This document shows, one piece after another, positions 38,985 to 50,376 of a DNA stretch of 64,000 nucleotides. Under the pieces are notes generated by a model, which searched no databases, was not told where the DNA came from, and saw only the letters and a program-made list of their open reading frames with translations. The stretch is from Streptomyces sp. NBC_00306 (GTDB taxonomy: Bacteria; Actinomycetota; Actinomycetes; Streptomycetales; Streptomycetaceae). Within the stretch, counting starts at the first letter, position 1. Every line of letters begins with the position of its first letter. Position numbers and translations under genes: made by a program. The stretch covers positions 3,472,001 to 3,536,000 of the forward strand of contig NZ_CP108032.1 of the NCBI RefSeq assembly GCF_036169555.1, read 5' to 3'.

Positions 38985-39239
38985 GGCGACACTATGCAGC
39001 AAGGTCATTCCGGTGGGTAGGCGTTGCGAAACAACATTGCGAAATCCCCCAGGGTTACCGGGAGTTCGCTGTTCAGAGGGGTCCCGAAAGGAAGGAAATG
39101 CCGGGTGAAGGGCCCGTTCCGCCCGGTCGGCGGACCGGCCCCGCGGGCTCCGGAACCGCTTTGCGCCGCCGACCGAGAAGGCGAAAATTTGGTGCGCATA
39201 CGGGGTTCCGAAAACGGGGTTCCGTCCTAAGGTCTGCGC

Positions 39240-39542
39240 ATGAGTCAGTACGCCACGGCGATACAGGCCGCCGCGCAGGATCACGAACACTTCGGCCCGA
39301 GCGGTCATGACATCCGCCGGCCGGTCCGCGTGCACGCCGTCCAGTGGCCCGACCCCGACGGTGCGGAGTGGGTCGAGGCGCGGACGATGTGCGGGCAGCC
39401 GGCGTCGGACATGGAGCAGACCGCGCACACGGCGCCGGACCCCACCACGTGGCATGCGCCGCGGTGGAGCGGTCTGACGTGCGACGGCTGCGACGAGGCC
39501 GTCCGTTCGGCGACAACCGGAGCCGCCTCGGCAACGGGCTGA
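39240..39542 (+). CDS. Hypothetical protein (100 aa)
   Basis: From an ATG with AAGG seven bases upstream. Codon use is strongly GC3-biased, which supports a real gene. It starts MSQYATAIQAAAQDHEHFGP and has three Cys, including TCDGCDEA near the end. There is no signal peptide or membrane segment. The Cys/His content may indicate metal binding. No family is recognised. It lies between two minus-strand genes. Confidence 0.6.
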   Translation: MSQYATAIQAAAQDHEHFGPSGHDIRRPVRVHAVQWPDPDGAEWVEARTMCGQPASDMEQTAHTAPDPTTWHAPRWSGLTCDGCDEAVRSATTGAASATG

Positions 39543-39655
39543 CGGCAGGAGCCCCTTCCGGCCGCTCGCAACGCGCCGCCGCATACGCTCGGTCGACCCG
39601 CCAACGCCTCCCCGCGCGGCGCGTGTCGACCGAGCAGTACCAGGGCCCTGCCGGG

Positions 39656-40591
39656 TCAGGCCGTGCAGTCCGCCCGCATCTGCGCCGCCGCGTGGTGGGC
39701 CCCCTCGCGGCCGGCGCCGAAGTCCACTCCCCTGTCCACGAGCCGCACCGTCAGCTGCTGGTCGCGGACCGGGATCTTCTGGATGATCGCGCCCTTGTCG
39801 CGCAGCGCCACTTGGTCGACCTGGAACGTCTTGATCAGGCTGTCGGGATCGGCCGGGTCCGCCAGCACCTTGTAGACCGTGGGGTCGCCCGCCACGTCCT
39901 CGTCCCGGCCGCCCTTCGGGACCACCACGGCCACCGAGCAGGTTGTGTAGCCGCTGCCCACGTACCAGGACCAGGTCGCCGTGCCGTCGGTGTCCTTCGT
40001 GGCGCTGCCCGACATGGGGATGGAGGTGAACCGGCCGTCGCAGCCGTCGCCCGTGTGGCCGCCGACGTTCACCGTGTACCAGCCCGCGAAGCCGTCGCGG
40101 AAGCGGCCTTCTTCCTCGTACCGGCCGCCGCCGTCGCAACCCGGTCCGGCCCAGGCGGAGTACGCGGGACGCTTGCCGCTCTGCGGTGGTTTCGGGGACT
40201 TCCGGCCGTCCTCCCCCTCTCCGGGTGACGGCTGGTCCGATGCCGAGCGGGACGGCTCGACCGAGGGCTCGATCCGCTGCGGGGCCCCGCCGACGGCGCC
40301 GGGGTCGAAGCGGGACCCGGAGTCGTCGGACGCGTCCGACGGTGAGTCACCCCCGTACATCGCGGCCGCCGAGACCGCCAGGGCCAGCGCTGTCAGCCCG
40401 ACTCCGCCGATCAGCAGAATCCTTCCTCCACGGGAGAGGCGAGGCACCCGTCCCGTGACTGCCGTGCGTGCCATCCAGTCCCCGCCCCCGGCGTGCCCGT
40501 ACGGCCCGCCTGTTCCGGTGTCGCCGCACTGCGGGCAGCGCCGACCCGACAGCGCGCCACCGCCGTTGCCGTCGCATCGTTCGCACGCCAT
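39656..40591 (-). CDS. Membrane-anchored, secreted-domain protein with N-terminal zinc ribbon
   Basis: 311 residues. The N-terminus has CERCDGNGGGALSGRRCPQC, a cytoplasmic zinc ribbon. One membrane helix follows at about 56-80 (ILLIGGVGLTALALAVSAAA), then a Ser/Pro-rich linker. The extracellular C-terminal domain at about 145-311 has two Cys pairs and a beta-rich pattern (FAGWYTVNVGGHTGDGCDGR). It may bind surface ligands. The Cys-ribbon plus single helix suggests an envelope sensor or scaffold. Confidence 0.78.
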   Translation of the reverse strand: MACERCDGNGGGALSGRRCPQCGDTGTGGPYGHAGGGDWMARTAVTGRVPRLSRGGRILLIGGVGLTALALAVSAAAMYGGDSPSDASDDSGSRFDPGAVGGAPQRIEPSVEPSRSASDQPSPGEGEDGRKSPKPPQSGKRPAYSAWAGPGCDGGGRYEEEGRFRDGFAGWYTVNVGGHTGDGCDGRFTSIPMSGSATKDTDGTATWSWYVGSGYTTCSVAVVVPKGGRDEDVAGDPTVYKVLADPADPDSLIKTFQVDQVALRDKGAIIQKIPVRDQQLTVRLVDRGVDFGAGREGAHHAAAQMRADCTA

Positions 40592-40690
40592 GTCACACCC
40601 GCACCACTAGACCAACTGCTCGGTATGGAAAACGTGTCCACTATGCATCAGCAGGCCAGGGCCCTGTAGGTGTTAACGCGGGTAAGGGGG

Positions 40691-42598
40691 CTACCGAAGT
40701 TCATCCGGGCACGCGGTGCCCCGCGGAAGCCCGTACGGAGCCGCCAGCCGGTAGACGCCGGGACGGGGCGCGAGCAGTTCGGTCCACTCGTCGCCCTCCG
40801 TGTCCTGCTCCACCTTGATGAGGCAGCCGTTCGGATTGGTGAAGCTCTTCGGCCCGTCCTCGCGCAGCTTCGAGGCCTCCGTCTCCTGGGGGCCCTCCAC
40901 CTTCTTGCCGTCCTCGTCGACGAGGCTCAGCCAGGGCGAGTACGGCACCCGGATCAGCACCCGTCCCGCCGTCTTCACCTGGATGGTGAGGTCCCCCGCG
41001 CCGGCGTGGTCCACCGTGGCCGGCGGGTCGGCCAGCGGCATCGGATCCTTGACGGCGAACAGTTGCCAGTTGCCGTCGCCCCAGATACGCGTGAGGTAGG
41101 GCTGCCCCTCGCGGACCAGCTCCGCCTCCTGGCGGGCGCCGCTCTCGTCGGGCGACCCCTTGGGCAGGACGACGTAGTGCACCGCCCACCGGTCCAGCCA
41201 GGCCCGGTAGCCGGCGGAGGTGAGCGTCTTGTCGTCGTCGTAGAAGAGCGGGTTGCGCTTCATGTCGGCCTGGCGGTTCCAGCCGCGGGCCAGATTGACG
41301 TACGGCGCGAGGGCGGACGCCTCGCGGTGGCTGCTTGCCGGGACCACCTCGACCCGGCCGCGTTCGGCGTTCACCTGCTGGAGCCGGTTGACGAGCGGGG
41401 CGAGCTCACGGTTCCAGGACGCCGTCGGCGCGGTGCGGACCATGTCGTCCACGGCCTTGAAGCCGATCCAGAAGTTCAGGCCCGCGAAGACGATGACGAG
41501 CGCGTACCACTTCCGCGAGCGCGGCCGGGTGAACGGGAGCGCCGCCAGCAGCACCACGCCCGCGAACAGCATCGGCAGCCGCGAGACGTTCGAGCCGATC
41601 TGGGAGTCGATCAGCCAGGTCAGCAGCGTGCCCAGCGCGTAGACGGCCGCCGCGGTGCGGACCGTGCGCCAGTCCTTCGGTACGAGGACGAGAACGAACA
41701 CCCCGTACAGGAAGGGGAGGGACGTCGACCAGAACGACATCGGCTGGGTGCCGGAGAAGGGGAACAGCCAGGCGGACAGCGCCACGACGACGACCGGGGC
41801 GAGGCCCAGGGCGTACGCCCCCGGCCGGCGCCCGTTCAGGAACAGCGCGGCCGCGATGACGCCGAGGAAGAGACCGGCGACGGGGCTGGCCGCGGTGGCG
41901 AGACCGGCGAGCGGGGCGGCCACGGACGCCTTGGCCCAGCGGTTCATCCGCCAGCGGTGCGGCCAGCAGAAGACCGCGGCGACGGCTCCGAGCGCGAACA
42001 TCATGCCGAGGCCGAAGGTGACCCGCCCGGACAGGGCGTTGCACAGGAAGGCGAAGACCCCGGCGAGCGAGCAGGCCAGCGGATTGCGGACGGCACGGAC
42101 GCGCACGAGGATCAGCGCGGTCAGCGCGGCGGAGACCGTACCGGCGACCATCATCGTCGAGCGGACGCCGATCAGCGACATCAGATAGGGCGAGACGACG
42201 CTGTACGAGACCGGGTGCATGCCGCCGTACCAGGCGAGGTTGTACGCGGAGTCGGGATGGCGGCCGACGAACTCCGCCCAGGCGTCCTGGGCCGCGATGT
42301 CACCGCCGCTGTTGGCGAAGAAGAAGAACCAGATGAGGTGCACCAGCGCCGCGAGGGCGGTGGCGACGAGCACGGGGCGGCGGGAGAGGCGGTCCCGGAG
42401 TTCGGCGAGGGGTCCGCGGTCGGCCCCCGAGGATCCGCCCGGGAGTCCGTCCGAACCGTCGGAGGACCCGTCGGAGGGACCGCCGCCGAGGACGTCGGAG
42501 TCGTTCCGGTCGCGGTCGGAGCCGGTCAGGGGCCCGCGTATTCGCGGCCCCGCGCCGGTGCTGCTGCCGTCCGCCTGGGCCGGCTCGGCAGTGGTCAC
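40691..42598 (-). CDS. Multi-pass membrane protein, GT-C glycosyltransferase-like
   Basis: 635 residues from the GTG at 42598, with GGGGAG upstream. A disordered Gly/Ser/Asp-rich start of ~90 residues leads into about eleven membrane helices. The first loop carries acidic and aromatic residues (DAWAEFVGRHPDSAYNLAWY, then GGMHPVSYSVVSPYL), as in GT-C enzymes that use lipid-phosphate sugars. The C-terminal ~180 residues are extracytoplasmic. It is often annotated as a transporter, which I consider less likely. It lies beside the carboxypeptidase gene, compatible with an envelope function. Confidence 0.75.
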   Translation of the reverse strand: MTTAEPAQADGSSTGAGPRIRGPLTGSDRDRNDSDVLGGGPSDGSSDGSDGLPGGSSGADRGPLAELRDRLSRRPVLVATALAALVHLIWFFFFANSGGDIAAQDAWAEFVGRHPDSAYNLAWYGGMHPVSYSVVSPYLMSLIGVRSTMMVAGTVSAALTALILVRVRAVRNPLACSLAGVFAFLCNALSGRVTFGLGMMFALGAVAAVFCWPHRWRMNRWAKASVAAPLAGLATAASPVAGLFLGVIAAALFLNGRRPGAYALGLAPVVVVALSAWLFPFSGTQPMSFWSTSLPFLYGVFVLVLVPKDWRTVRTAAAVYALGTLLTWLIDSQIGSNVSRLPMLFAGVVLLAALPFTRPRSRKWYALVIVFAGLNFWIGFKAVDDMVRTAPTASWNRELAPLVNRLQQVNAERGRVEVVPASSHREASALAPYVNLARGWNRQADMKRNPLFYDDDKTLTSAGYRAWLDRWAVHYVVLPKGSPDESGARQEAELVREGQPYLTRIWGDGNWQLFAVKDPMPLADPPATVDHAGAGDLTIQVKTAGRVLIRVPYSPWLSLVDEDGKKVEGPQETEASKLREDGPKSFTNPNGCLIKVEQDTEGDEWTELLAPRPGVYRLAAPYGLPRGTACPDELR

Positions 42599-42772
42599 TG
42601 CGGCTCTCCCCGTCTTCCCCGTCCGTGTGCCGTTGTCGTCGGGCCCGCCGTGCGCCGCGGGCCGTTGTCGTCCGGCCCGCCGTGCGCGGCGCGCGCCGTC
42701 GCCGGCGATTCCATCCTCAAGGACGCTGTCCCGGCGTCCTTGAGTTGCCCCGCGAGTTGCCCGGGACGCTAG

Positions 42773-42846
42773 CACGCGGGCGCCCCGGTACCGGGGCGCC
42801 CGCGTGGCAGGTGCGGGACCTCCGGTCCGGAGGTCCCGCACCTGCC
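42773..42846. terminator. Two adjoining long palindromes (bidirectional terminator or other element)
   Basis: A perfect 34-bp palindrome occupies 42773-42806 (arms CACGCGGGCGCCCCGGT). A 41-bp one follows at 42806-42846 (arms GGCAGGTGCGGGACCTCCGG with one central base). They share a base. They lie 55 bp beyond the carboxypeptidase stop, before the GT-C-like gene. Confidence 0.72.
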
Positions 42847-42901
42847 GTACGACTCGGGGCCGTCCTGACCGACGCACGTCGGCCGTACGGCTCGGGCCGT
42901 C

Positions 42902-45652
<2,751 letters not shown>

Positions 45653-45863
45653 GCGTCATCTGCCGTACGTACGCGCTGGGGCGCCGCCGCAGACGACAGC
45701 CCGTGTTGTCCGAACCATCTACCAGTGTCCTGTGTGAGAGTGCGCCCCTTGCGCCTAGACGAGAACGACATACGTGTCGGTTCCAGTACGAAGCACCCAC
45801 GCGCTCTCGACAGACCAATGTGAGAGGGGTCACCCTGTCATTCATCCACGCGGGGAGGCATGG

Positions 45864-46592
45864 ATGGGCAGGAGCCGCAGAACACTTCCGGAAGAGCTTC
45901 TGCTGCTCGCTCTGGACCCGACCACGGGTACCACAGCGCAGCCGCAGTCGCTCGACCTCGGCCTGGCCGGAGCTCAGCTAGTGGAGCTGGCTCTGGCAGG
46001 ACGGATAGCCCCGGACGGGGATCGTATCGCCGTGGTGATGCCACGGCCGACAGGAGATCCGACACTGGACTCCGCACTGGAGCTGTTGCGCAGACGCGGC
46101 AGCCCGGTTCGCGCAGTTCACTGGATTGGTGGGCCCCGGCTGGGGCTCCGCCAGATTTACCTCTCCCATCTGGAGCGGTGCGGCATGGTGCATGCCGTGG
46201 CGGGCCAGATGTGCGGGGTGCTGCCGACGACTCGCTACCAGGCGACGGAGACGGCGATCAGCCGGGACATCAGAGCCCGGCTGGACAGTGCGATCCGCAC
46301 CGGCGTACCGCCGGACCCGCGGACCGCGGCGCTCGCCGCGCTGGCCCACGCGGTCGGACTCGGCAAGCATCTGTACCCAGGGAATGAGGGGCGTTCCTCG
46401 CGATCCCGTCTGCGGGATCTCATCAGGCACGACCCCATGGGCGGTCTCGTGGCGCACGCCGTGATGGACGTCCAGAACGGTGTGGCCGCTCAGCCTCGCC
46501 GCAATCCCGCCGCAGCGACCGGCAGCCGTCAGGTGGCCGCCGCGTCGATGCAGCCGCACCGCGGGACCATGGCCCGCATCCCGGCGCACTGA
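45864..46592 (+). CDS. GOLPH3/VPS74-like (GPP34) family protein
   Basis: 242 residues from the ATG at 45864, with GGGGAG six bases upstream. The start RTLPEELLLLALDPTTGTTA, the segment AGAQLVELALAGRIAPDGDR and the later TTRYQATETAISRDIRARLD and ALAALAHAVGL are typical of the actinobacterial GPP34 family. Eukaryotic members bind phosphoinositides and Golgi glycosyltransferases. In actinomycetes many paralogues exist without clear roles; membrane-lipid binding is likely. It is divergent from the carboxypeptidase gene, with about 210 bp between them. Confidence 0.88.
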   Translation: MGRSRRTLPEELLLLALDPTTGTTAQPQSLDLGLAGAQLVELALAGRIAPDGDRIAVVMPRPTGDPTLDSALELLRRRGSPVRAVHWIGGPRLGLRQIYLSHLERCGMVHAVAGQMCGVLPTTRYQATETAISRDIRARLDSAIRTGVPPDPRTAALAALAHAVGLGKHLYPGNEGRSSRSRLRDLIRHDPMGGLVAHAVMDVQNGVAAQPRRNPAAATGSRQVAAASMQPHRGTMARIPAH

Positions 46593-46693
46593 GTTCAGCA
46601 GCACGATCCGCACCGAGAGCACGACAGCACCACCCGCACCACCGGTTTTTCGCCGCACCGACGTCCCCATGACCCGGTTCGGGAGCCGCACAT

Positions 46694-46729
46694 GACGCGC
46701 GGGGCAGCCTCACGGCCGCCCCGCGCGTC
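46694..46729. terminator. Stem-loop downstream of the GPP34 gene
   Basis: GACGCGCGGGGC (46694-46705) pairs perfectly with GCCCCGCGCGTC (46718-46729) around 12 bases. It lies in the 330-bp spacer after the GPP34 gene, about 100 bp past its stop. The rest of the spacer holds no gene I can support and should contain the promoter of the XRE gene at 46923. Confidence 0.7.
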
Positions 46730-46922
46730 CGCGCGTGTCCCACGCGCCCTCGCGTCGGGTGCCGCACGCCGTTCCGCCTGTGCTCCCGTTGTGACCACAT
46801 GGTGGTGGACTCCGTACGGTGCGTGCCGCGCGTGTGGCTATTTCTCAGCGCGGCCATGACCATTGGTGGCAGTCTGCTGAGCGGTAGATACGCTCAGCAA
46901 CGCAGCCGGAGGTGCAGTTTCC

Positions 46923-47780
46923 GTGGCGTCCAGTGTCAATCCCACCGTCAGGCGACGCCGATTGGGCCAGGAGCTGCGCCGGCTCCGTGAGCTGAAGGGC
47001 ATGACGGCCGAAGAGGTCGCGGAGCGCCTGCTGGTGTCGCAGTCCAAGATCAGCCGCCTCGAGAACGGCCGCCGTTCCATCAGTCAGCGCGATGTCCGCG
47101 ACCTGTGCGGCGTGTACGAGGTCGACGACCACCGGATCGTCGACTCCCTGATGCAGATGGCCAAGGACTCCCGCCAGCAGGGCTGGTGGCACGCCTTCGG
47201 CGACATCCCGTACAGCGTCTACATCGGCCTGGAGACGGACGCGGCGAGTCTGCGGGTGTACGAACCGCAGGTCGTACCCGGCCTGCTGCAGACCCGGCAG
47301 TACGCGGAGGCCCTCATCGCGGGCGCGTTGCCGGAGACCGGCACCACCGACATCGACAAGCGGGTCAGCGTCCGGCTGCGCCGCCAGGACCGGATCAAGG
47401 ACTCCGACCATCCGCTGCGGCTGTGGGTCGTGATCGACGAAGCCGCCCTGCGCCGGCTCGTCGGCGGCAAGAACCTGATGCGCGAGCAGCTGGAGCATCT
47501 GGTGGAGCTGTCCCAGCTGCCGCATGTCACCGTGCAGGTGCTGCCCTTCGACATGGGCGCGCACCCGGGGATCAACGGCCAGTACGCGATCCTGGAGTTC
47601 CCGGACGCCTCGGACTCGAGCGTGGTCTACATCGAGGGCGTCACGAGCGACCTGTATCTGGAGAAGGCCAACGACGTCCAGAAGTACAGCGTCATGTACG
47701 AGCATCTGCGCGCCCAGGCGTTGAACGTGGACCAGACGCGGGCCTTCATCGCGGACATCGCAAAGGACTACGCGCGCTGA
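46923..47780 (+). CDS. XRE-family regulator with DUF5753 domain (Scr1-like)
   Basis: 285 residues from a GTG. The HTH is RRLGQELRRLRELKGMTAEE followed by VAERLLVSQSKISRLENGRR. The DUF5753 domain follows (GLETDAASLRVYEPQVVPGL, then LPHVTVQVLPFDMGAHPGIN). It is paired with a small DUF397 gene about 200 bp downstream. From memory, in S. coelicolor such a pair (Scr1/Scr2) behaves as an activator-modulator system affecting antibiotic production. The gene order here, carboxypeptidase to GPP34 to XRE to DUF397, resembles that region, but I could not check it. Confidence 0.92.
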   Translation: MASSVNPTVRRRRLGQELRRLRELKGMTAEEVAERLLVSQSKISRLENGRRSISQRDVRDLCGVYEVDDHRIVDSLMQMAKDSRQQGWWHAFGDIPYSVYIGLETDAASLRVYEPQVVPGLLQTRQYAEALIAGALPETGTTDIDKRVSVRLRRQDRIKDSDHPLRLWVVIDEAALRRLVGGKNLMREQLEHLVELSQLPHVTVQVLPFDMGAHPGINGQYAILEFPDASDSSVVYIEGVTSDLYLEKANDVQKYSVMYEHLRAQALNVDQTRAFIADIAKDYAR

Positions 47781-47984
47781 GGAGTTGGCCGAAAGGCCGT
47801 CAGAAACGCGTTCGCAACGATGAAAACCGTAAGGTACACCCCCGCCAGGTGCGGCGGAGGTGTCATCTGGAATATGCCATCCGGTCGAGTGAACGGCTGC
47901 CTCACCGGCCGATGGCGGCGAGTAGCGTCGATCACGCCAGCACAGACGTTGGCGCATCACATCACTCGCACAAGCGGAGCGAAC

Positions 47985-48194
47985 ATGGCAATCATTCAGG
48001 GCGCCACGGAGACCTGGACCAAGTCCTCGTACTCCACGGGCAACGGTGCTTGCGTAGAGGTCAAGTCCCCCGTCGAACAAGCCATCGCCGTCCGGGACTC
48101 CAAGGTCCCCGCGGGCCCGTCGATCAGCTTCGTCCCCGAATCGTGGAACGCGTTCGTGAACGAGGTCGGGCAGGGAGCCTTCGATCTCGGCTGA
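47985..48194 (+). CDS. DUF397 protein (partner of the XRE regulator)
   Basis: 69 residues from the ATG at 47985, with GGAG upstream. The core WTKSSYSTGNGACVEV followed by IAVRDSKVPAGPSISFVPES and WNAFVNEVGQG is the DUF397 signature. These small proteins act with the upstream XRE/DUF5753 protein, in an antitoxin-like or co-regulator fashion. The spacer between the two genes is 204 bp, longer than usual, so it may have its own promoter. Confidence 0.93.
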   Translation: MAIIQGATETWTKSSYSTGNGACVEVKSPVEQAIAVRDSKVPAGPSISFVPESWNAFVNEVGQGAFDLG

Positions 48195-48308
48195 GCCGTA
48201 CGCCGAGTACCGAAGAGCACCTGTTGTCCACGCACCACCTGACAGAGCCCTCTCGACTGGTCCGCCGTCCCGGCCGAGGGGGCTCGGCCACCTGCGGGGC
48301 CGGATCCG

Positions 48309-49160
48309 TCAGCGCAACCGGTCCACGTAGCGGTCCGTCCCCGGCACCGTCGGGATGAACGGCGCCACCAGCTCCACCCGCCCGAGACCCGACGCGGCGA
48401 CCTCCCCGTCCAGACCCGCGAAGTCGGCGTCCCACCGCTCCCGCGGGTCCTGCTCCAGGAACCAGAGCAGTGTGAGGCGCGTGTCGACGCCCTCCACCTG
48501 CTTGACGTACGTCATCCGGTCGCCCGGCAGGGGCGTCGGCCGGAAGACGGTCACCATGGCCGTACCGGAGCCCGCGAGGCGCTTCGGGAGGTGGCGGGTG
48601 CGCAGCCAGTCCAGCAGTTCGGCCCGCTGCTCGGGGCCGTCCGTGTCGATGACCTCGACGACCATGCCGGCGTAGGGATGGTCGAGCGCGTGATGGTCAC
48701 GCGGGCCCGCGGCTCCGTCGCGGTAGACCGTCGCCTCGTGGTCCTGGAAGGCCGTGAAGACATGCGTACGGTCCTGGTAGACGCGGCCGTCGCGGTTCAG
48801 GCGTTTGTTGATGCCGACCGTCCACTTCATGTGGTCGGCGTAGCGGCCGTCGGTGATCCAGTACGTGGAGATGTAGCAGCCCGCGGTGACCGGCTGGGCC
48901 ACCGCCGACTTCTCCGGGTAGCGCAGCAGTTGGAGGTCCCTGGTGGCGACCCAGCGGCGGCCGGCGTAGATCCAGGGCATGGCCATCGCGCCGGCGTAGT
49001 AGTGGTCGTCCTCGTACCAGCGGTTGTACGCGTACTCGTGGCCCGGGTGCGGTTCGACCATCGTGATCAGGGCATGGCCGGGGCGCACTCCGTACGGGCC
49101 CACACCGGCCAGTTCGGCGTACACCTCGCTGCGTGTGTCGCTCGTCGTACGGTCGCTCAT
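48309..49160 (-). CDS. Hypothetical protein with dimeric alpha-beta-barrel-like features
   Basis: 283 residues. It is rich in aromatic and His residues (EPHPGHEYAYNRWYEDDHYY, then YTPAGRR-type turns and TAFQDHEATVYRDG). Repeated short strand-helix units suggest an EthD or ABM-type dimeric barrel fold, possibly two repeats. It is divergent from an SDR gene, with a perfect operator palindrome between them. They probably form a catabolic or detoxification pair, but the substrate is unknown. Confidence 0.7.
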   Translation of the reverse strand: MSDRTTSDTRSEVYAELAGVGPYGVRPGHALITMVEPHPGHEYAYNRWYEDDHYYAGAMAMPWIYAGRRWVATRDLQLLRYPEKSAVAQPVTAGCYISTYWITDGRYADHMKWTVGINKRLNRDGRVYQDRTHVFTAFQDHEATVYRDGAAGPRDHHALDHPYAGMVVEVIDTDGPEQRAELLDWLRTRHLPKRLAGSGTAMVTVFRPTPLPGDRMTYVKQVEGVDTRLTLLWFLEQDPRERWDADFAGLDGEVAASGLGRVELVAPFIPTVPGTDRYVDRLR

Positions 49161-49199
49161 TCCACCGTCTCCCTTCCCTCCGTCCGCGGACGCACCTAC

Positions 49200-49216
49200 T
49201 CTGACGGGCCGTCAGA
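49200..49216. promoter_or_regulatory. 17-bp palindromic operator between divergent genes
   Basis: TCTGACGGGCCGTCAGA is a perfect palindrome with one central base (TCTGACGG-G-CCGTCAGA). It lies 28 bp before the SDR start and 39 bp before the divergent gene. TetR-type repressors use symmetric sites of this sort, but none is encoded adjacent. Confidence 0.7.
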
Positions 49217-49244
49217 TGTTTCGCCAGAGCCGGGAGCCGCCGAG

Positions 49245-50027
49245 ATGCTGCTGCAGGGGAAGACCGTCATCGTGTCCGGCGTCGGCGCCGGGCTCGGCCA
49301 TCAGATCGCCGCGACCGTCGTACGCGACGGGGGCCGCGCCGTCCTCGGGGCGCGCACCGAGGAGAACCTCGCGAAGTCGGCGGGCGAGATCGATCCGGAG
49401 GGCACCCGGACCGCCTACCGGCCCACCGACATCACCGACGAGGCGCAGTGCGAGGTCCTGGCGGCGCTCGCCGTGGAGCGTTTCGGAGGGATCGACGCGG
49501 TCGTCCATGTCGCCGCCTGGGACAGCTACTTCGGCGGGCTCGCGGACGCCGACTTCGCGACCTGGCAGCAGGTCATCGATGTGAACCTGCTGGGCACCCT
49601 GCGGATGACCCGGGCCTGCCTGCCCGCCCTGAAGGAGCGCGGCGGCTCGGTCGTCATCATCGGCACGCAGTCGGCGGTCGCCGCGCCCTCACAGGTGTGG
49701 CAGGCGGCGTACGCGGCGTCCAAGGGGGCGCTGACCTCGGCGATGTACTCGCTGGCCCGGGAGCTGGGCCCGGACCGCATCCGGGTGAACACGGTGCTGC
49801 CGGGCTGGATGTGGGGCCCGCCGGTCCAGGCGTACGTCCAGTTCACCGCGCACACCGAGGGGGTGTCCGAGACCGAGGTGCTCGGCCGGCTCACCGAGCG
49901 GATGGCGCTGCCCGAGCTGGCGACGGACGGAGATGTCGCGGAGGCTGCCGTGTTCCTCGCCTCCGACCGGGCCCGGGCGATCACGGGTCAGTCGCTGCTG
50001 GTCAACGCCGGCGAGTTGATGCGGTAG
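49245..50027 (+). CDS. Short-chain dehydrogenase/reductase (SDR)
   Basis: 260 residues from the ATG at 49245, with GGGAG eight bases upstream. The NAD(P)-binding pattern is VSGVGAGLGHQIA (GxxxGxG). DITD follows near residue 65, then VIDVNLLGTLRMTR (the NxxG-type strand), and the catalytic S-Y-K comes as GTQSAV then YAASKG (YxxxK). It ends in SLLVNAGELMR. It is a classical SDR oxidoreductase acting on an alcohol or ketone. Regulation is likely through the palindrome just upstream. A terminator follows. Confidence 0.93.
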   Translation: MLLQGKTVIVSGVGAGLGHQIAATVVRDGGRAVLGARTEENLAKSAGEIDPEGTRTAYRPTDITDEAQCEVLAALAVERFGGIDAVVHVAAWDSYFGGLADADFATWQQVIDVNLLGTLRMTRACLPALKERGGSVVIIGTQSAVAAPSQVWQAAYAASKGALTSAMYSLARELGPDRIRVNTVLPGWMWGPPVQAYVQFTAHTEGVSETEVLGRLTERMALPELATDGDVAEAAVFLASDRARAITGQSLLVNAGELMR

Positions 50028-50082
50028 CCGCCGTCGCGCGAACCGGCTTGTTCATGGGGCAGTTGGCCTCACCTTTCCTCGG

Positions 50083-50113
50083 CCGCACGGGACCCGCATC
50101 CCGTGCGGTCTTT
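50083..50113 (+). terminator. Intrinsic terminator after the SDR gene
   Basis: CCGCACGGGA (50083-50092) pairs with TCCCGTGCGG (50099-50108), followed by TCTTT. It is a good match to a rho-independent terminator, about 55 bases after the SDR stop. Confidence 0.82.
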
Positions 50114-50376
50114 CTCTGTGGCCGGAGCCTGACGAAGTGCCTGCTCATGGTGTGGCCGCCGTCACGTTCACGACAACGCCCCCGAAGGTCAAGAACAAGC
50201 AAAATCGTTCTGCTTTCTGATCTGCGTTCACATTCATGACCACGGAAGGCCTTGACCCGCCGCCCGAACAGGCGGTTCAATCCCGGAAGTCCCCGATCCC
50301 GCACGGGGGCGCCGCTGATCGGACGTACTGACGAAGTGCCATGGACGTTCACAAGGCGGACCCCAGGAGGGGGCAC
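50114..50376 (+). other. Spacer with the symporter promoter region, no gene seen
   Basis: About 260 bp without a convincing gene. An A/T-richer segment near 50185-50250 stands out and contains partly symmetric AAGCAAAA/TTCTGCTT-like stretches. This is the most likely promoter and operator area for the symporter. Confidence 0.5.
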
